DNA from: G051903925 sp051903925
GTDB taxonomy: Bacteria > Pseudomonadota > Alphaproteobacteria > Zavarziniales > Zavarziniaceae
Assembly (NCBI RefSeq): GCF_051903925.1
Contig: NZ_CP173678.1
Location: forward strand, 4,092,001 to 4,156,000
Reading direction: 5' to 3'
DNA: 64,000 nt
Part shown: piece by piece, positions 39,927 to 47,858 of the stretch
Layout of the letters: each line of letters opens with the position of its first letter
Numbering within the stretch: the stretch's first letter is position 1
Translations under genes and position numbers: made by a program
The notes under the pieces: model-generated
Seen by the model: only the letters and a program-made list of their open reading frames with translations
Database searches by the model: none
Told to the model about the DNA's origin: nothing

Positions 39927-40040
39927 TCAGGCAAAGACGAAGTCCGAGGCATCCAGGCTGCCGGGGCTCAGCACTGCGCCCAGGTTTGCCAGGTTCACAA
40001 CAGCAATGGCAGTGCCTGCGTCAGCGACGCAATACAGGTG
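39927..40040 (-). pseudogene. C-terminal remnant of an RTX/haemolysin-type secreted protein
   Basis: On the minus strand a frame ends at 39927 after reading LYCVADAGTAIAVVNLANLG and then AVLSPGSLDASDFVFA. This looks like the C-terminal end of type I-secreted calcium-binding proteins, which typically close with a hydrophobic strand, a short loop and ADF plus small residues. Nothing upstream continues the fold: the frame runs into a GC-rich inverted repeat (CCCCGG at about 40055 and CCGGGG at 40075) and then a different gene. No start codon or glycine-rich calcium repeats remain. I read it as the tail of a deleted gene; the match is short, so this is tentative. Confidence 0.4.
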
Positions 40041-40095
40041 CCATGGGGGCGGCCAATCCCCGGCCCATCCTGGACCGGGGTGGGTTTCGGTTTCC

Positions 40096-40473
40096 TTAGT
40101 GCCGGGCGCGGAACGGGCGCATCAGGGCACGCACGGTCCAGGCCAGCAGCGCCAGGACCAGCGGCAGGCTCAGCGCCAGCCCGCCGATCGTGGCCGCCAG
40201 CAGGCTGTTGCGCACCAGGCGGGGGAGGTGCGCCTGCCGCTCAAGCGCCGTCCATTCGGCGGCGGAGCGGGGCGCGGCATAGCGCTGCTCCGGCAGCAGC
40301 AGGGGCCGCCCGGCCAGCGTCGCGGCGCTCAGCACGACATGGGTCGTGCCCGGCGGCACCTCCGCCGCCGGCGGCAAGCCGGCCGGCCGTGCCAGCGGCA
40401 GCAGGCTGCTGACCACAAGCGCCACCCAGGCCAGGCAAAGGACGACGGCCAGCGGCGTCGCCAGCCGCCTCAT
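40096..40473 (-). CDS. small hypothetical inner-membrane protein
   Basis: A 125-residue protein I do not recognise. It has an N-terminal hydrophobic segment at residues 6-28 and a second at 89-113. The roughly 60-residue loop between them is proline- and alanine-rich and includes PPGTTHVVLSAATLAGRPLLLPEQ. The C-terminus is short and basic (RALMRPFRARH). By charge the loop is predicted to be periplasmic. Its ATG overlaps the stop of the EF-hand gene by four bases, so the two are translationally coupled and probably work together. Confidence 0.7.
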   Translation of the reverse strand: MRRLATPLAVVLCLAWVALVVSSLLPLARPAGLPPAAEVPPGTTHVVLSAATLAGRPLLLPEQRYAAPRSAAEWTALERQAHLPRLVRNSLLAATIGGLALSLPLVLALLAWTVRALMRPFRARH

Positions 40474-40943
40474 GGACCGGTCAGCGGACCGGCCAGGGCC
40501 CCCAGGTTGGGCACCCAGATGCTGCGACCGGCCAGGTCGGCCAGGGTGATCCCGCCGCGGCCGCGCAGGTCCATTCTGGCGAAGTTCCGGCGTGCCGCGG
40601 CGGCCAGCTCGGCCTCCGTCACGACGCCGTCGCCATTGCTGTCGATCTCGCGGAATGCCTTGTCCAGGTCGCGCGGGCCACCCGGGCTGCCCAGGCGCTG
40701 GCGCATCGCCTCCGCCTCGGCGCGGGTCACAACGCCGTCGCGATTGCTGTCGACGGTCTGGATCAGGCGCGCGGAAAAGGCCGCCGCCTCGTCCGCGGTC
40801 ACGACGCCGTCGGCGTCCTGGTCGATGACGGCAAACAGCAGGCGGACAGGAATGGGCACCGATGCCGCCTGCTGGGCCTGGGCGATACCAGGCGCAAGGA
40901 CAGCCAGCAAGAGCCAGGGCAGACGCAGGGAAATGCTACGCAA
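40470..40943 (-). CDS. exported EF-hand calcium-binding protein
   Basis: A 157-residue protein with a signal peptide (LRSISLRLPWLLLAVLAPGIAQAQ, split here for clarity at SLRLPWLLLAVLAPGIAQA) and EF-hand loops DQDADGVVTADE, DSNRDGVVTRAE and DSNGDGVVTEAE. A fourth loop, DLRGRGGITLAD, is degenerate and unlikely to bind. It would be a periplasmic calcium sensor or buffer. The TTG at 40943 is chosen: it follows GAGG at five bases and places the signal peptide at the N-terminus; no ATG does so. It is coupled to a small membrane protein and divergent from a PHA-synthase homologue. The target is unknown. Confidence 0.8.
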   Translation of the reverse strand: MRSISLRLPWLLLAVLAPGIAQAQQAASVPIPVRLLFAVIDQDADGVVTADEAAAFSARLIQTVDSNRDGVVTRAEAEAMRQRLGSPGGPRDLDKAFREIDSNGDGVVTEAELAAAARRNFARMDLRGRGGITLADLAGRSIWVPNLGALAGPLTGP

Positions 40944-41073
40944 GACAACCTCGTGACGAAGGCCGGTGGCGTGCGCCACGCACGCCGCGGCCGGGACGAC
41001 CCCCCGCAGGTCGCTGACCTTGGCGCAGGAGCCTTTGCCCGGCAAGCGCGTTCCGTCCGGGACAGTTTGCGCT

Positions 41074-42633
41074 ATGGTCCGCCCGGTGAGTCAGCCGCCG
41101 CCCATCCCCCATGTCTATGCCGGTGCCAGCCCCGCCAGCAGCGCCCAGGTGCTGCGCGATGTGGCCGGGCGCGCCCTGGCCGACCCGCTGGCGCTGGTGG
41201 GCGTCGCGGGCGCCGCGCTGCGCGGCCTGGTCGCGCGCGACCGGGGCGGCACCGCGCTGGAGCGAGCCCTGGCCCCGCTCCAGGCCCATGCCGCCGACCT
41301 GGCGCACCGCGCGCCCACGCCGCAGGATCGCGCCCTGGCACAGACCGCGGTCGCCGCCGCCTTCCGCCTGGCCACGCCAGCGGCCGGCGGGCCGCTGCGC
41401 CCCGGATCCCTGCCCCGCCGCTGGGGCCGCCGGCTGGTGCAGAGCGGGGGCGCGGCGCTGGGGATCGGCGCCCTGCAACTGGCACGCGACATGCTCCCCG
41501 TGGCCGCCGACGCCGCGGCGGAGCGGGCCCGCGCCGCAGTCGGCGTCCAGGTGGCAACGACGCCTGGTGCCGTCGTCCTCGACCATCCCCGGTTCGAGCT
41601 GCTGCATTACCGCGCGGCAACGCCGCGGGTGCATGCCCGCCCCGTCCTGCTGGCGCCGCCGCCGCTGGGGCGCCATTGGCTGCTGGACCTGGAGCCTGGG
41701 CGCAGCCTGGTGCGCCACCTCGTCGCCAACGGCCTCCAGGTGTTCGTCATTTCCTGGGCCGATGCCCAGCCGGGCGATGGCTGGGACCTGGCGGCGACCG
41801 TCTCCGCGCTGGACGTGGCACTGGACGCCGCCTGCGCCATCACGCGCAGCGCCGATGGCCACGTCGCCGGCTTTGGCAGCGGCGTGACCCTGACCGCAGC
41901 ACTGGCCGGACACCTGGCGGCGCGCCAGGACCGCCGCATCGCCGGCCTCAGCCTGCTGGGCGGCGCGATCCGGGCCGGTCGCGACGATCCCCGCCTGGGC
42001 TGCGGCGGCGCGGCCCCTGGCGACGCGGTGGTCGACTGGCGCGACCTGGCGCGCGCCCACGCCGCCGACGATGTCGAGCGCCTTGCCGCCGACTTCGAGC
42101 GCCGCTACGTCCTGGCCCAGCCCGACGACGGCGACAGCGCCAGCCTCTGGGCCGGCGCGCCGGCGCCCGCTCCCGGCGCCCTGCTGCGCGAGATGCTGGA
42201 TCTCGTGCGCGACGATGCCCTGGCGAGGGCGACGCTGACCCTGCTGAACACGCCAATCGACCTGGGCCGCGTGACGGCCGAGATCTACATCCTGGCCGCC
42301 GCGGCCGATCCCCTGGCGCCGCCCGCTGCCGTGCTGGGTTCGGCCGACCTGTTCGGCGGCGCGGTCAGCCGTGCGCTGGTGCCCGCGGCCGCCACCGGCG
42401 GCCTGCTCTGCGGTCCCGCCGTCGCGGAGCGCGCATGCCTCGACAATCCGGGCGAACCACCGGGCGCCGCCGCCTGGCAGGATGGCGCGCGGACGCGGCC
42501 CTGGTCGTGGTGGGACCATTGGACCGACTGGCTGTGCGCCCGCGGGGCCGGCACGCGCCGCGCGCCCGTCGTCCCCGGCAGCCCCGACTTCGCCCCCCTG
42601 CGCCCCGCGCCCGGCCGCAACGCCAGCGCCTGA
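41074..42633 (+). CDS. PHA-synthase-like alpha/beta hydrolase lacking the catalytic Cys and His
   Basis: A 519-residue protein that looks like a class I/II polyhydroxyalkanoate synthase. Recognisable parts are VLLAPPPLGRHWLLDLEPGR, SLVRHLVANGLQVFVISW and the C-terminal WWDHWTDWLCARGAGTRRAP with PLRPAPGR. The lipase-like box, GxCxG in active enzymes, is G266-F-G268-S-G270, so the nucleophile is lost. The catalytic Asp remains (AAADPLAPP, Asp412), but the GHIAG histidine region reads TGGLLCG. It is therefore probably a non-catalytic homologue, perhaps a granule-associated or regulatory protein. The start at 41074 is uncertain; a GTG at 41086 is possible. Confidence 0.72.
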   Translation: MVRPVSQPPPIPHVYAGASPASSAQVLRDVAGRALADPLALVGVAGAALRGLVARDRGGTALERALAPLQAHAADLAHRAPTPQDRALAQTAVAAAFRLATPAAGGPLRPGSLPRRWGRRLVQSGGAALGIGALQLARDMLPVAADAAAERARAAVGVQVATTPGAVVLDHPRFELLHYRAATPRVHARPVLLAPPPLGRHWLLDLEPGRSLVRHLVANGLQVFVISWADAQPGDGWDLAATVSALDVALDAACAITRSADGHVAGFGSGVTLTAALAGHLAARQDRRIAGLSLLGGAIRAGRDDPRLGCGGAAPGDAVVDWRDLARAHAADDVERLAADFERRYVLAQPDDGDSASLWAGAPAPAPGALLREMLDLVRDDALARATLTLLNTPIDLGRVTAEIYILAAAADPLAPPAAVLGSADLFGGAVSRALVPAAATGGLLCGPAVAERACLDNPGEPPGAAAWQDGARTRPWSWWDHWTDWLCARGAGTRRAPVVPGSPDFAPLRPAPGRNASA

Positions 42634-42644
42634 GGCGCGGCATC

Positions 42645-44840
42645 CTAGACGGGGGCGGGCGCGCTCAGCAGGCGGTGCACGTCGGCGTCCGGCATGGGCC
42701 GGCCCAGCAGATAGCCCTGCACCTCGTCGCAGCCCTGCTCCCGCAGGTAGGCCAGCTGCGCCTCCGTCTCCACCCCCTCGGCCACGACCCCGATATGCAG
42801 GCTGTTGCCCAGGCCAATCACCGCGCGGACGATCGCCGCCGCGTCCTCGCTCTTTTCCAGGTCCATCACGAACGAGCGGTCGATCTTCATCTTGTCGAAC
42901 GGGAACGAGCGCAGGTAGCTGAGCGAGGAATGCCCCGTGCCGAAGTCGTCCATGGCGATGTGCACGCCCATCCGGCGCAGGTCGCTCAGCACCTCGACCA
43001 CGCCGTCGGAGCCGGTCAGCAGCACGGATTCCGTGATCTCCAGGACCAGGCGGCTGGCCGGCAGGCCGGTGCGTTCCAGGATGCGGGCGACGACCGCACG
43101 CAGGTCGCGCAGGCGGAACTGCACGGCGGACAGGTTGACCGCCACCTTCACCGGCAGGGGCCAGGCCATGGCATCGCGGCAGGCCCGTTCCAGGACCCAG
43201 TCGCCCAGCGGCCCGATCAGGCCGGTATCCTCGGCAACCGGAATGAACTCGCCCGGCGGGATCATGCCGCGCACCGGGTCGATCCAGCGCACCAGCGCCT
43301 CGAAGCTGACGACCGATTGCGTGTGCAGGTCCAGGATCGGCTGGTAGTAGTTGACGAAGGACTGCAGCGCCAGGGCGCGCCGCAGGTCGTCCTCGATCTT
43401 GCGGATTTCCTGGGCGCGGGCATCCATGCTGGCGTCGAAGAAGCGGAACATGTCCCGCCCGTCCTGCTTCGCGCGGTACAGGGCCAGGTCGGCGCTCTTC
43501 AGCAGCTGGCTGGGATCGCTTTCCCCGCCTTCCGACAGGGCGATGCCGATGCTGGCGCCCGTCGTCAGGTGGTGTCCCTCGACCTCCAGTGGCTCGCCCA
43601 GCATCTGCAGGATGCGCTCCGCCAGCGTGGCCGCGGCAGCCGGCTGGTTGGCGTCCAGCTGGATCACCGCGAACTCGTCGCCGCCCAGGCGGGCGACCGT
43701 ATCGCTCTCGCGCACGCAGGCGGCGATGCGCCGTGCCGCTTCCTGCAACAGGGCGTCGCCCACATGGTGGCCCAGCGAATCGTTGACCCGCTTGAAGCGG
43801 TCCAGGTCGATGCACAGGATCGCCACGCCGTCCTGGGTCCGCCGCGCGCGCGACAGGGCGGTCTCCAGGCGGTCCTGGAACAGGGCCCGGTTCGGCAGTT
43901 CGGTCAGGTAGTCGTGATGCGCCAGGTACTCGATGCGTGACTGCACCAGAAGCCGCTCGGTCACGTCCTCGAACGTCTGGACGCAGCCGCCATCGGCCAT
44001 GCGCTGGTGGGCGACCGCAATCACCCGGCCACTGGCCAGGCGCTGCTGGTACAGGCCGGGTGCGCCGCCGGGCACCAGGGACAGGTGCTCAATGCCGGCG
44101 TCCAGGCCGTCATAGTTCAGGCCCGCGACCTCGCAATGGGCGGCGATCGCGGCGGCCGTGGCACCGGGCACCGCCAGGTCGTGCGGCAGGTCGAACAGGC
44201 GGCGATAGCGTTCGTTGCAGACGCTGAGCACGCCCTCGGCATCGAACATCGCGATGCCCTGCGCCATGTGGTCCAGCGCGGCATGGAACTGCATGTTCCG
44301 CACTGACAGGTCCTGCTCCCGGTCGGCCAGCTCCCCGTTCTTGCGCGCCAGGTCGGCGTGGGAGCGCCGCGCCGACCGCTCGGCCTTCCACTTCTCGGAC
44401 AGGGCAAGGGCGAACTGCTGGATCTCGGCCGGCTGGAACGGCTTGACGACGTAATAGACCTTGTCCGCCGGCGGCACGCGTTCGGAGAACTCGGTCGGCG
44501 AAATGTCGGAAAAGCCGGTGACGAAGACGATGTTGATATCGGGGTCCAGGGCCCGGATGCGCTCGGCCGCCTCAACCCCGGTAATGCCCGGCGGCATGCG
44601 CACGTCCATGAAGGCTACCGAAAAGGGCTGCCCCTCATCCAGCGCGCGGGCGACGGCGGCGACCGCCTCCTCCCCCTGGGTGCAGAAGGTCAGTTCATAG
44701 CCCTGCTCGGCCTTGGCGCCAAACAGCGCCGCCTCCAGGTCGCGCAGCCGCCGGCTGACCTCGGGCTGGAGCACGAGGGCATAGCTTTTGAGGAGGTCGT
44801 CCTCGTCATCGACAATCAGGATTCGGGGGCAGTTCGCCAT
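42645..44840 (-). CDS. response regulator with PAS, GGDEF and EAL domains
   Basis: A 731-residue cytoplasmic signalling protein controlling cyclic di-GMP. Order: receiver domain (about 5-125; ILIVDDEDDLL, phospho-Asp in AFMDVRMPPG, Lys in VKPFQP), a coiled linker, a PAS domain (about 180-300), a GGDEF domain (RLGGDEFAVI intact, with the RESD inhibitory site five residues before it) and an EAL domain (SFEALVRW, ITESVLL, MDDFGTGHSS, KIDRSFV, AEGVET, all intact). Both synthase and phosphodiesterase activities look possible. The ATG at 44840 puts the receiver at residue 6; a GTG at 44861 is an alternative. It is divergent from a CHASE4 sensor kinase, which may be its cognate kinase. Confidence 0.9.
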   Translation of the reverse strand: MANCPRILIVDDEDDLLKSYALVLQPEVSRRLRDLEAALFGAKAEQGYELTFCTQGEEAVAAVARALDEGQPFSVAFMDVRMPPGITGVEAAERIRALDPDINIVFVTGFSDISPTEFSERVPPADKVYYVVKPFQPAEIQQFALALSEKWKAERSARRSHADLARKNGELADREQDLSVRNMQFHAALDHMAQGIAMFDAEGVLSVCNERYRRLFDLPHDLAVPGATAAAIAAHCEVAGLNYDGLDAGIEHLSLVPGGAPGLYQQRLASGRVIAVAHQRMADGGCVQTFEDVTERLLVQSRIEYLAHHDYLTELPNRALFQDRLETALSRARRTQDGVAILCIDLDRFKRVNDSLGHHVGDALLQEAARRIAACVRESDTVARLGGDEFAVIQLDANQPAAAATLAERILQMLGEPLEVEGHHLTTGASIGIALSEGGESDPSQLLKSADLALYRAKQDGRDMFRFFDASMDARAQEIRKIEDDLRRALALQSFVNYYQPILDLHTQSVVSFEALVRWIDPVRGMIPPGEFIPVAEDTGLIGPLGDWVLERACRDAMAWPLPVKVAVNLSAVQFRLRDLRAVVARILERTGLPASRLVLEITESVLLTGSDGVVEVLSDLRRMGVHIAMDDFGTGHSSLSYLRSFPFDKMKIDRSFVMDLEKSEDAAAIVRAVIGLGNSLHIGVVAEGVETEAQLAYLREQGCDEVQGYLLGRPMPDADVHRLLSAPAPV

Positions 44841-44910
44841 CAGCGTCGCAGGTTCCGCCACTCCGGTGCCAAGGGGTTTGCAGGGGACTAGTTCAGGACC
44901 GTGAATCCTT

Positions 44911-44973
44911 CGGAAAGGTTAAGTTCCAATAGCCCATGGTGCAATGGGTCAACTCGGAAAGCTTTCATCCAAT
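44911..44973 (+). promoter_or_regulatory. direct repeats CGGAAAG-N7/N6-TCCAAT upstream of the sensor kinase
   Basis: CGGAAAG with TCCAAT after seven bases lies at 44911-44930, and the same halves separated by six bases lie at 44955-44973. The copies are 44 bases apart, about four helical turns. They lie in an AT-richer stretch between the divergent GGDEF/EAL regulator and the kinase, where an activator would bind. Confidence 0.4.
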
Positions 44974-45039
44974 TTTAACTGCCCAAGCGGGAAGCTCAGC
45001 AGGATTTCGCTGCGACCACCATTCCGGGAACTGGGGCTG

Positions 45040-46962
45040 ATGATCGGCGCTCATTGGACCACTTCGCTAAACAATCGCATTCTACGGGTAGTTGCAATAG
45101 CGATTGCGATCCTGTTGGTGGGCAACGCGGCGCTGTTCGCGCTTATCGTCTGGCCGACATTTACCGATCTTGAGTTGACCGCTGCGCGGCGCAACACCGA
45201 CCGCATCCTGGACGCCATAGCCAAGGAACAGGTGGAGTTCAGCCGCCCCGCCCGCGACATCAGTGCCTGGGACCCGACCTATGAATTCGTCGGCAACCAG
45301 ACCGAGGACTATATCCGCCAGACCTTCACCTACGAGGTCCTGAACGACCTGAACTTCAACCTGCTGGGCATTTACGATACGGCGGGCAATGTCGTACGCA
45401 CCACCGCCTTCGCGCTGGAGGACGGCAACCGCCTGGCCATTCCGCCCTTTGACGGTCCCCTGCCCGCCGACAGCCCGCTGCTGCGCAAGTCGACCACGGA
45501 CGAGCTGCTGGGCATCATCATGAGCAGCCACGGGCCGATGCTGCTCGCCAGCTTCCCCGTGCTCCAGAGCACGCGCGAAGGGCCGGTGAAGGGAACCTTC
45601 TTCGCCGGACGTTTCCTGGGACCCGCGCTGATCCGCCAGCTGGAGGATCAGACCCATGTCCGCTTCAACATCTACCGCACCGACGACGGCAGCCTGCCCG
45701 CCCACCTGGGCGACATTGCCGGGCGTCTGAACGCGGGCGAGGAATACATCTCGCTCGAAGCCAGCATGAACGAGATGGTGACCTACCATCTCCTGCCGAT
45801 GCTCTTCGATGCCAAGCCGCTGGTGCTCGAAGTCCGCCTGCCGCGCGAGATTGCCGCCATCGGGCGCAGCACCGTCGCCATCGCGGCCGCCTCGATGCTG
45901 GTCACCTGTCTGCTTGTGATGGCCGTCATCTGGCTGCTGCTGAAGCGCGAGATCGTCGGCCCGATCAAGAACCTGACCCGCCACGTGGAGGAGGTCGGGC
46001 GGACCGGCGACCTGACCCGGCGGCTGGACCTGCCCGCGCGCCCGCGCCTCAGTGACGAGATCACGACGCTTGCCCGTGGCTTCGACGACACCAACGCCCA
46101 GCTCTATGCCGCGCGCCAGCGGCTGCTGGAGCAGTCGTACCACGACGGCATGGCCGAGATCGCGGCCGGCGTCATCCACAATGTCCGCAACGCCCTGAGC
46201 CCCGTCGCCGTCAGCCTGTGGCGCCTCTCGGACGAGGCGGTGGCCAAGCCCTCGACCTTTGTCGGCACGGCCCTGACCGAGCTGCGCGAGAGCGGCACGA
46301 GCCCGGAACGGCGCGAGACGCTGGTCGATTTCGTTGAAGAATCCTTCAACGTGATTGTGGCAAAGAGTCGCGGGTGGGCCCAGGATCTGCGCCTGATCGC
46401 GGATCAGAATCGGCACATCGAGCGCGTCCTCGACGACCATGCGGCGCTCAGCACCGGCTCGCGCCGGTTGATGCCGGTCAGCGTTGCGGAGCAGGTCCGC
46501 GACCTTGCGGGTTTCGTCCCGCGCGACAGCGCACTCGACATCTCGGTCAAGGTCGCGAACGACCTGGCAAGTCTGCCGCCGGTTCTTGCGCACCCCGTCG
46601 TGATGAGCCAACTACTTGGAAACATTATGGTTAACGCCATTGACGCCATACGCGAGAGTGGCTCAGGTTCAGGAACAATTGAACTAAAAGGCGAACTAAT
46701 CGTCGAACAGGACCGCACGATGGTCCATCTCATCGTCACCGATACAGGTATCGGCTTCGACCCCGACCTTGCCCCGCAACTGTTCGAACGGGGGTTCAGC
46801 ACCAAGAAGGGGAAGTCGGGGGGATTGGGCCTGCATTGGTGTGCCAACAGCCTGATCGCACTCGCTGGTCGCATGTGGGTGGAGAGTCCGGGGCGTGGAC
46901 AGGGATGCTCGGTTCATGTCGTTATTCCGGCTGTAAACCATAACGGGGCGTTAGCGGCTTGA
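45040..46962 (+). CDS. CHASE4-domain sensor histidine kinase
   Basis: A 640-residue membrane kinase. A transmembrane helix at about 12-35 is followed by a periplasmic CHASE4 domain (DISAWDPTYEFV is its signature). A second helix lies near 285-308 and then a HAMP domain (REIVGPIKNLTRHVEEV). The phospho-acceptor region is EIAAGVIHNVRNALSP, with the N-box GNIMVNAIDAI and G-boxes DTGIGFDPD and GGLGLHWC. The ATG at 45040 is chosen because the first helix then starts near residue 14; an in-frame ATG at 44944 is possible. It is upstream of a metalloenzyme and a methyltransferase on the same strand (33-base gap) and divergent from a response regulator. The ligand is unknown. Confidence 0.9.
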   Translation: MIGAHWTTSLNNRILRVVAIAIAILLVGNAALFALIVWPTFTDLELTAARRNTDRILDAIAKEQVEFSRPARDISAWDPTYEFVGNQTEDYIRQTFTYEVLNDLNFNLLGIYDTAGNVVRTTAFALEDGNRLAIPPFDGPLPADSPLLRKSTTDELLGIIMSSHGPMLLASFPVLQSTREGPVKGTFFAGRFLGPALIRQLEDQTHVRFNIYRTDDGSLPAHLGDIAGRLNAGEEYISLEASMNEMVTYHLLPMLFDAKPLVLEVRLPREIAAIGRSTVAIAAASMLVTCLLVMAVIWLLLKREIVGPIKNLTRHVEEVGRTGDLTRRLDLPARPRLSDEITTLARGFDDTNAQLYAARQRLLEQSYHDGMAEIAAGVIHNVRNALSPVAVSLWRLSDEAVAKPSTFVGTALTELRESGTSPERRETLVDFVEESFNVIVAKSRGWAQDLRLIADQNRHIERVLDDHAALSTGSRRLMPVSVAEQVRDLAGFVPRDSALDISVKVANDLASLPPVLAHPVVMSQLLGNIMVNAIDAIRESGSGSGTIELKGELIVEQDRTMVHLIVTDTGIGFDPDLAPQLFERGFSTKKGKSGGLGLHWCANSLIALAGRMWVESPGRGQGCSVHVVIPAVNHNGALAA

Positions 46963-46995
46963 TCTTCAACCGCCTTCGCACCGTGCGAGGGCGAG

Positions 46996-47844
46996 ATGAC
47001 AGACCTGAGCTATATCCGCGGCAATTCGTTCGACTCCTCGAAGTACACCAGCGCCCCGATCCCAGTGTCGGCCAAGGTGGCGGCGCTCAAGGACGCGGTG
47101 TTCCAGCATGACGCCGTCCGCATCCTGAATGCGTTTGGCGAAAAATTGCGCCAGCAGCCCTTGTCCAAGGCCCAGCTCTGGACCCTGCTGGCGTCTGAGG
47201 CGATGTTCGTCCTCGAGGTGCCACCCTCGATCCTGGCGCTTGCCAGCCGCGTCACGGACGAGTGGCTGGAAATCGATCCCTTTGCCGCCACGGGCCGTGC
47301 CGCGCGCATCCTGTTCGCTGCCGTCGACGAGTACGGCCTGAACGAGATCGAGCACAAGCTGCTGCCCAGCCATCACGAGCTCTATGCCGACATGGCGGCC
47401 CATTTCGGCATGACCCGAAAGGACCTGGTCGACCCGCGCTATGTGGTGCCGACCGGCTTCGAATTCCGGGACGTCATCCGGAACTACTACCGCAAGCAGC
47501 CGATCATCGAATCGCTTGGCTTCCACGTCGCCAACGAGACGACAGCACCGCTCGACTTCGGCGTGTTCCTGGAAACCTTCCGCGCCTTCCGCGACGACTA
47601 CGGCCTGAAGTCCGAGAACGACATGATCCTGGACTTCCTGCTGGTCCATGACGATGTCGAGACCTCGCACCGCGAACAGGGTGTCGAGATGCTGCAGCTC
47701 TATGTCGGTGACGACGACGCCCTGCTGGCCCAGGCGCACCAGGGCGTGCTGGCCTACATGGAATGTTATGGTCGGTTCTTCGCCGAACTGGACGCCGCGG
47801 TCTTCGGCTCGGCGCGCAAGACGCAGATCCGGATGAGTGCCTGA
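46996..47844 (+). CDS. haem-oxygenase-like diiron (HDO-type) metalloenzyme candidate
   Basis: A 282-residue all-helical protein of the iron-containing redox enzyme/haem-oxygenase-like group. A six-residue metal site can be read: Glu119 with His126 (EHKLLPSHH), Glu181 (ANETTAP), and His218-x3-Glu222-x2-His225 (VHDDVETSH). This arrangement, ExxxxxxH ... E ... HxxxExxH, matches that of haem-oxygenase-like dimetal oxidases, which oxidise amines, fatty acids and amino-acid side chains in natural-product and cofactor pathways. The first 30 residues are unstructured-looking. It lies 33 bases after the sensor kinase and 14 before a methyltransferase. The substrate is unknown; assignment of the site is by eye. 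Confidence 0.65.
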   Translation: MTDLSYIRGNSFDSSKYTSAPIPVSAKVAALKDAVFQHDAVRILNAFGEKLRQQPLSKAQLWTLLASEAMFVLEVPPSILALASRVTDEWLEIDPFAATGRAARILFAAVDEYGLNEIEHKLLPSHHELYADMAAHFGMTRKDLVDPRYVVPTGFEFRDVIRNYYRKQPIIESLGFHVANETTAPLDFGVFLETFRAFRDDYGLKSENDMILDFLLVHDDVETSHREQGVEMLQLYVGDDDALLAQAHQGVLAYMECYGRFFAELDAAVFGSARKTQIRMSA

Positions 47845-47858
47845 TCGGGAGACGGGCC

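Noticed and set aside
40953..43940. Plus-strand open frame of about 995 codons, and the minus-strand frame of about 959 codons over the same area
   Set aside because: Both run out of phase with the PHA-synthase homologue and the GGDEF/EAL regulator, which have clear domains. Composition is Arg/Pro/Ala-rich without motifs.
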